Source: Oscillospiraceae bacterium (GTDB lineage Bacteria > Bacillota_A > Clostridia > Oscillospirales > CAG-272). Taken from it: a stretch of DNA of 6,518 bases. Below the pieces are notes generated by a model that saw nothing but the letters and a program-made list of their open reading frames with translations, was not told the origin of the DNA and made no database searches. Shown piece by piece: positions 4,618 through 6,518 of this stretch (positions are counted from its first letter, which is position 1; the number at the start of each line of letters is the position of its first letter). The stretch is taken from positions 1-6,518 of the forward strand of contig SVUD01000074.1 in assembly GCA_015063445.1 (NCBI GenBank), given 5' to 3'. Made by a program: the position numbers and the translations under genes.

Positions 4618-6518
4618 AGATAATATTATCGGAAAATGCCGGATTCTGCCCCGGTGTAAAACGCGCCGACAGAACCGTTCATTCGCTTATATTGAATAAA
4701 GCTCCGAATGAAAAGATTTATACGCTCGGAGCTATTATTCACAACTCCCTTTACAACAGTTCTTTGCGCTCAAAGGGAGTTATAACTATCGAATTTGAAG
4801 ACGTTGAACGAATTATTCACTCTGAACCCGATTATAAGCATACTCTTGTGATACGCACTCACGGAATTACAAAAGAAAAAAACGAGAGTCTCTTAGCTCT
4901 CGAAAAACAGCATACCAATTTTTCCGTCATTGATATGACGTGTCCATCTGTTAAAAAAATTCATCGCATAGCGGAAAAGTATACCGGTGACGACACTTGT
5001 TTTCTCCTCTTCTGCAACAAGGAGCATCCCGAGGCGGTTGGAATTATGAGCTACGCAAAAGGCGAAAAACACACGATTTCATCTCCCGATGACCTTGAGT
5101 CGATAAATTTTGATGGCAAAACGCCTATTTTATGCTCACAGACAACGGAAAATTTGGAAATTTTTAAAAAAATTAAAAAAAATTTAAAAAAACTATGTAC
5201 AAATGCAATTTTTTTTGATACAATATGTAGTGTCACTGAAAATCGTCAGAATGAAGCAATTAGAATTGCAAAAGATTCCGACCTGATGATAGTCATAGGA
5301 GGCAAGGAGAGCTCCAATACTCATAAGCTTTATAGTTTGTGTAAAAATGAGTGCCCAAGAACCTTATGGATAGAGTCAGTTAGGGACCTGTTAGCTGATT
5401 TTCCTGACCCCGCAAAGTGCGTAGGAATAACCGCAGGGGCTTCCACACCTGACGGTATAATAACGGAGGTTAAAAAAGTTATGGAAAACAAAGAAATGGA
5501 CTTCGAGGCACTCCTCGAGGACACACTCAAAACTTTACATACAGGAGATACAGTTAACGGTATAGTTTGCACTATCGGCGACAATGAGATCAAGCTTGAT
5601 CTCGGCGTAAAAGTTACCGGCGTTCTTACCAAAGAGCAGATAACCGACGACCCCGAAGCAAATCTCCGCGATATGTTTAAGGTTGGAGATGAGGTTGCAG
5701 TATTTGTTATCAGAGTTGATGACAGAGCAGGCCTCGCTACAGTATCTAAGAAGAGAGTTGACGCCGATAATAGCTGGGTTGTACTCAAAGAGGCTTATGA
5801 CAACGGCGAAATTCTTGAAGGTAAGGTAGTATCTGCAAATAAGGGCGGCGTTGTTGTTTCCGCTCTCAACAATTCTATTTTTGTTCCCGCATCCCAGACA
5901 GGAATCGCGAAGGGACAGGACTTCACCGCTCTCGTTGGAACAACGCAGAAGGTTAAAATCATCGAGTTCGATACAGTAAGAAAGAAGGCTCTTGGTTCTA
6001 TCAAGGTTATTCTCGTTGCTGAGAAGAAGGCTCGTGAGGACGCTATCTGGGCTACTCTCGAGGTTGGCAAGAACTACACCGGTACTGTTAAGAATCTTAC
6101 CAACTACGGCGCATTCGTAGACATCGGCGGCGTTGATGGTATGGTTCACAATACCGAGCTTTCCTGGAGAAAGATTAAGCATCCTTCTCAGGTTGTTTCC
6201 GTAGGACAGGAGATTGAAGTGTTCATCAAGGAGCTCGACGTTGAAAAGAGAAGAATTTCTCTCGGATACAAGACTCAGGAGATGGATGTTTGGTATCAGT
6301 TTGTTAAGGCTCACGAGGTTGGCGAGATGCTTCCCGCTAAGATCGTTTCTCTCACTCCCTTCGGCGCATTTGCTGAGGTTAGCGAGGGGGTTGACGGTCT
6401 TATCCATATCTCTGCTATTTCTACTCAGAGAATCAATAATCCCGCAGACGTTTTGAACGTTGGCGACGTTGTTGACGTTAAGATAACCAACATTGACGAC
6501 GAGAACCGTAAGCTTTCC
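4614..6518 (+). CDS. ispH-rpsA: IspH fused to ribosomal protein S1 (3' end outside window)
   Basis: Open for 635 codons to the right edge with no stop. Residues 1 to about 289 are 4-hydroxy-3-methylbut-2-enyl diphosphate reductase, the last MEP-pathway step giving IPP and DMAPP. The [4Fe-4S] ligands C12, C110 and C205 are present, as are H43, H83, the catalytic H138-P-E140, SQTT (175-178), SSN (233-235) and GAS (275-277), so the enzyme looks intact. After a short linker, S1 (OB-fold) RNA-binding domains start at about residues 311, 398, 485 and 570; the last is cut by the edge. FVPASQ in domain 2 and the strong S1 signatures of domains 3-4 identify ribosomal protein S1. The start is TTG 4614: an in-frame TAA at 4605-4607 rules out anything upstream, and the first in-frame ATG (4935) would remove C12. 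TTG lies in a 4-nt overlap with the cmk-plsC TGA and has only a weak SD, suggesting coupling. Bifunctional IspH/S1 proteins are known in Clostridia. Confidence 0.94.
   Translation, partial: MKIILSENAGFCPGVKRADRTVHSLILNKAPNEKIYTLGAIIHNSLYNSSLRSKGVITIEFEDVERIIHSEPDYKHTLVIRTHGITKEKNESLLALEKQHTNFSVIDMTCPSVKKIHRIAEKYTGDDTCFLLFCNKEHPEAVGIMSYAKGEKHTISSPDDLESINFDGKTPILCSQTTENLEIFKKIKKNLKKLCTNAIFFDTICSVTENRQNEAIRIAKDSDLMIVIGGKESSNTHKLYSLCKNECPRTLWIESVRDLLADFPDPAKCVGITAGASTPDGIITEVKKVMENKEMDFEALLEDTLKTLHTGDTVNGIVCTIGDNEIKLDLGVKVTGVLTKEQITDDPEANLRDMFKVGDEVAVFVIRVDDRAGLATVSKKRVDADNSWVVLKEAYDNGEILEGKVVSANKGGVVVSALNNSIFVPASQTGIAKGQDFTALVGTTQKVKIIEFDTVRKKALGSIKVILVAEKKAREDAIWATLEVGKNYTGTVKNLTNYGAFVDIGGVDGMVHNTELSWRKIKHPSQVVSVGQEIEVFIKELDVEKRRISLGYKTQEMDVWYQFVKAHEVGEMLPAKIVSLTPFGAFAEVSEGVDGLIHISAISTQRINNPADVLNVGDVVDVKITNIDDENRKLS
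5149..5192. other. Phased A-tracts (probable intrinsically curved DNA) inside ispH
   Basis: Runs of A7 (5166-5172), A8 (5175-5182) and A7 (5186-5192) have centres about 10 bp apart, close to one helical turn, with a further A4 at 5149-5152 about two turns upstream and a T8 at 5209-5216 downstream. Such phasing bends DNA. The tract encodes a lysine-rich stretch of IspH (residues about 185-193), so protein coding explains part of it. It ends just 3 bp before the -35-like element at 5196, where an UP element would lie. Confidence 0.5.
5196..5224 (+). promoter_or_regulatory. Candidate internal sigma-A-type promoter within ispH
   Basis: TGTACA (5196-5201, 4 of 6 to TTGACA), a 17-nt spacer and TACAAT (5219-5224, 5 of 6 to TATAAT) preceded by TG at 5216-5217, giving an extended -10 (TGnTACAAT). 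A-tracts lie immediately upstream. Transcription would start near 5231, about 250 nt before the internal ATG of the S1 part. It lies inside a coding region, so selection on the protein also shapes it; predicted only. Confidence 0.4.
5465..5483 (+). promoter_or_regulatory. Candidate internal ribosome binding site and ATG for free-standing S1
   Basis: GGAGGT (5465-5470) precedes an in-frame ATG (5481-5483, residue 290 of the fusion) by 10 nt, at the boundary between IspH and the first S1 domain. The protein from here begins MENKEMDFEALLEDTLKTL, resembling the acidic N-terminal leader of free-standing S1 proteins. A second in-frame ATG is at 5496. Caution: GAGGTT is a common Glu-Val codon pair in this gene, and the spacing is slightly long. 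Confidence 0.4.

Noticed and set aside
5535..6407. A 290-codon open frame on the minus strand opposite the S1 domains
   Set aside because: It is in exact codon register with the S1 frame. It stays open only because the S1 half avoids TTA, CTA and TCA codons, whose complements are stops. No SD and no recognisable protein features.
1..6518. Defence, mobile element, CRISPR, riboswitch or RNA genes
   Set aside because: The window is almost fully occupied by five co-directional housekeeping-type genes; I found no repeat arrays, transposase or integrase motifs, or tRNA/rRNA-like sequence.

Overview
The window looks like a core, co-directional gene cluster from a Gram-positive anaerobe of the class Clostridia. 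The basis is gene content and order rather than any species-level match. The run of an HI0933/BaiN-type flavoprotein, cytidylate kinase, PlsC-type acyltransferase and IspH joined to ribosomal protein S1 is an arrangement known from Clostridia. Base composition is moderate, AAA/AAG and GTT/CTT codons are common, Shine-Dalgarno sites are purine-rich, and the standard code is used. An uncultured gut lineage is plausible but not shown.

Layout, all on the + strand: (1) 2-1147, the 3' part of gltX, glutamyl-tRNA synthetase, cut by the left edge. (2) 1187-2044, a MurR/RpiR-family regulator (HTH plus SIS domain), after a 39-nt gap. (3) 2041-3282, an HI0933/BaiN-like FAD-binding protein whose ATG overlaps the regulator's TGA. 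(4) 3298-4617, one reading frame encoding cytidylate kinase fused to a 1-acylglycerol-3-phosphate acyltransferase. (5) 4614 to the right edge, an open frame starting at TTG that encodes IspH fused to ribosomal protein S1; four S1 domains are visible and the last is cut by the edge. Gaps between genes are 39, -4, 15 and -4 nt. No convincing terminator is present, so the genes are probably co-transcribed, at least from the regulator onward. There is no gene-free stretch longer than about 40 nt.

The encoded activities are translation (GltX, S1), CTP/phospholipid supply (Cmk, PlsC), isoprenoid precursor synthesis (IspH), a flavoprotein of uncertain substrate, and a sugar-phosphate-type regulator. 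I see no defence system, mobile element, CRISPR array or RNA gene.

The most unusual signal is inside the ispH-S1 gene. An AT-rich patch with three A-tracts spaced about 10 bp apart lies just upstream of a promoter-like sequence with an extended -10. Further on, an SD-like GGAGGT and an in-frame ATG sit exactly at the IspH/S1 junction, and codon usage changes sharply at that point. Together these suggest that S1 may also be made as a separate protein from inside the fused gene. That is inference and needs transcript and N-terminal data.
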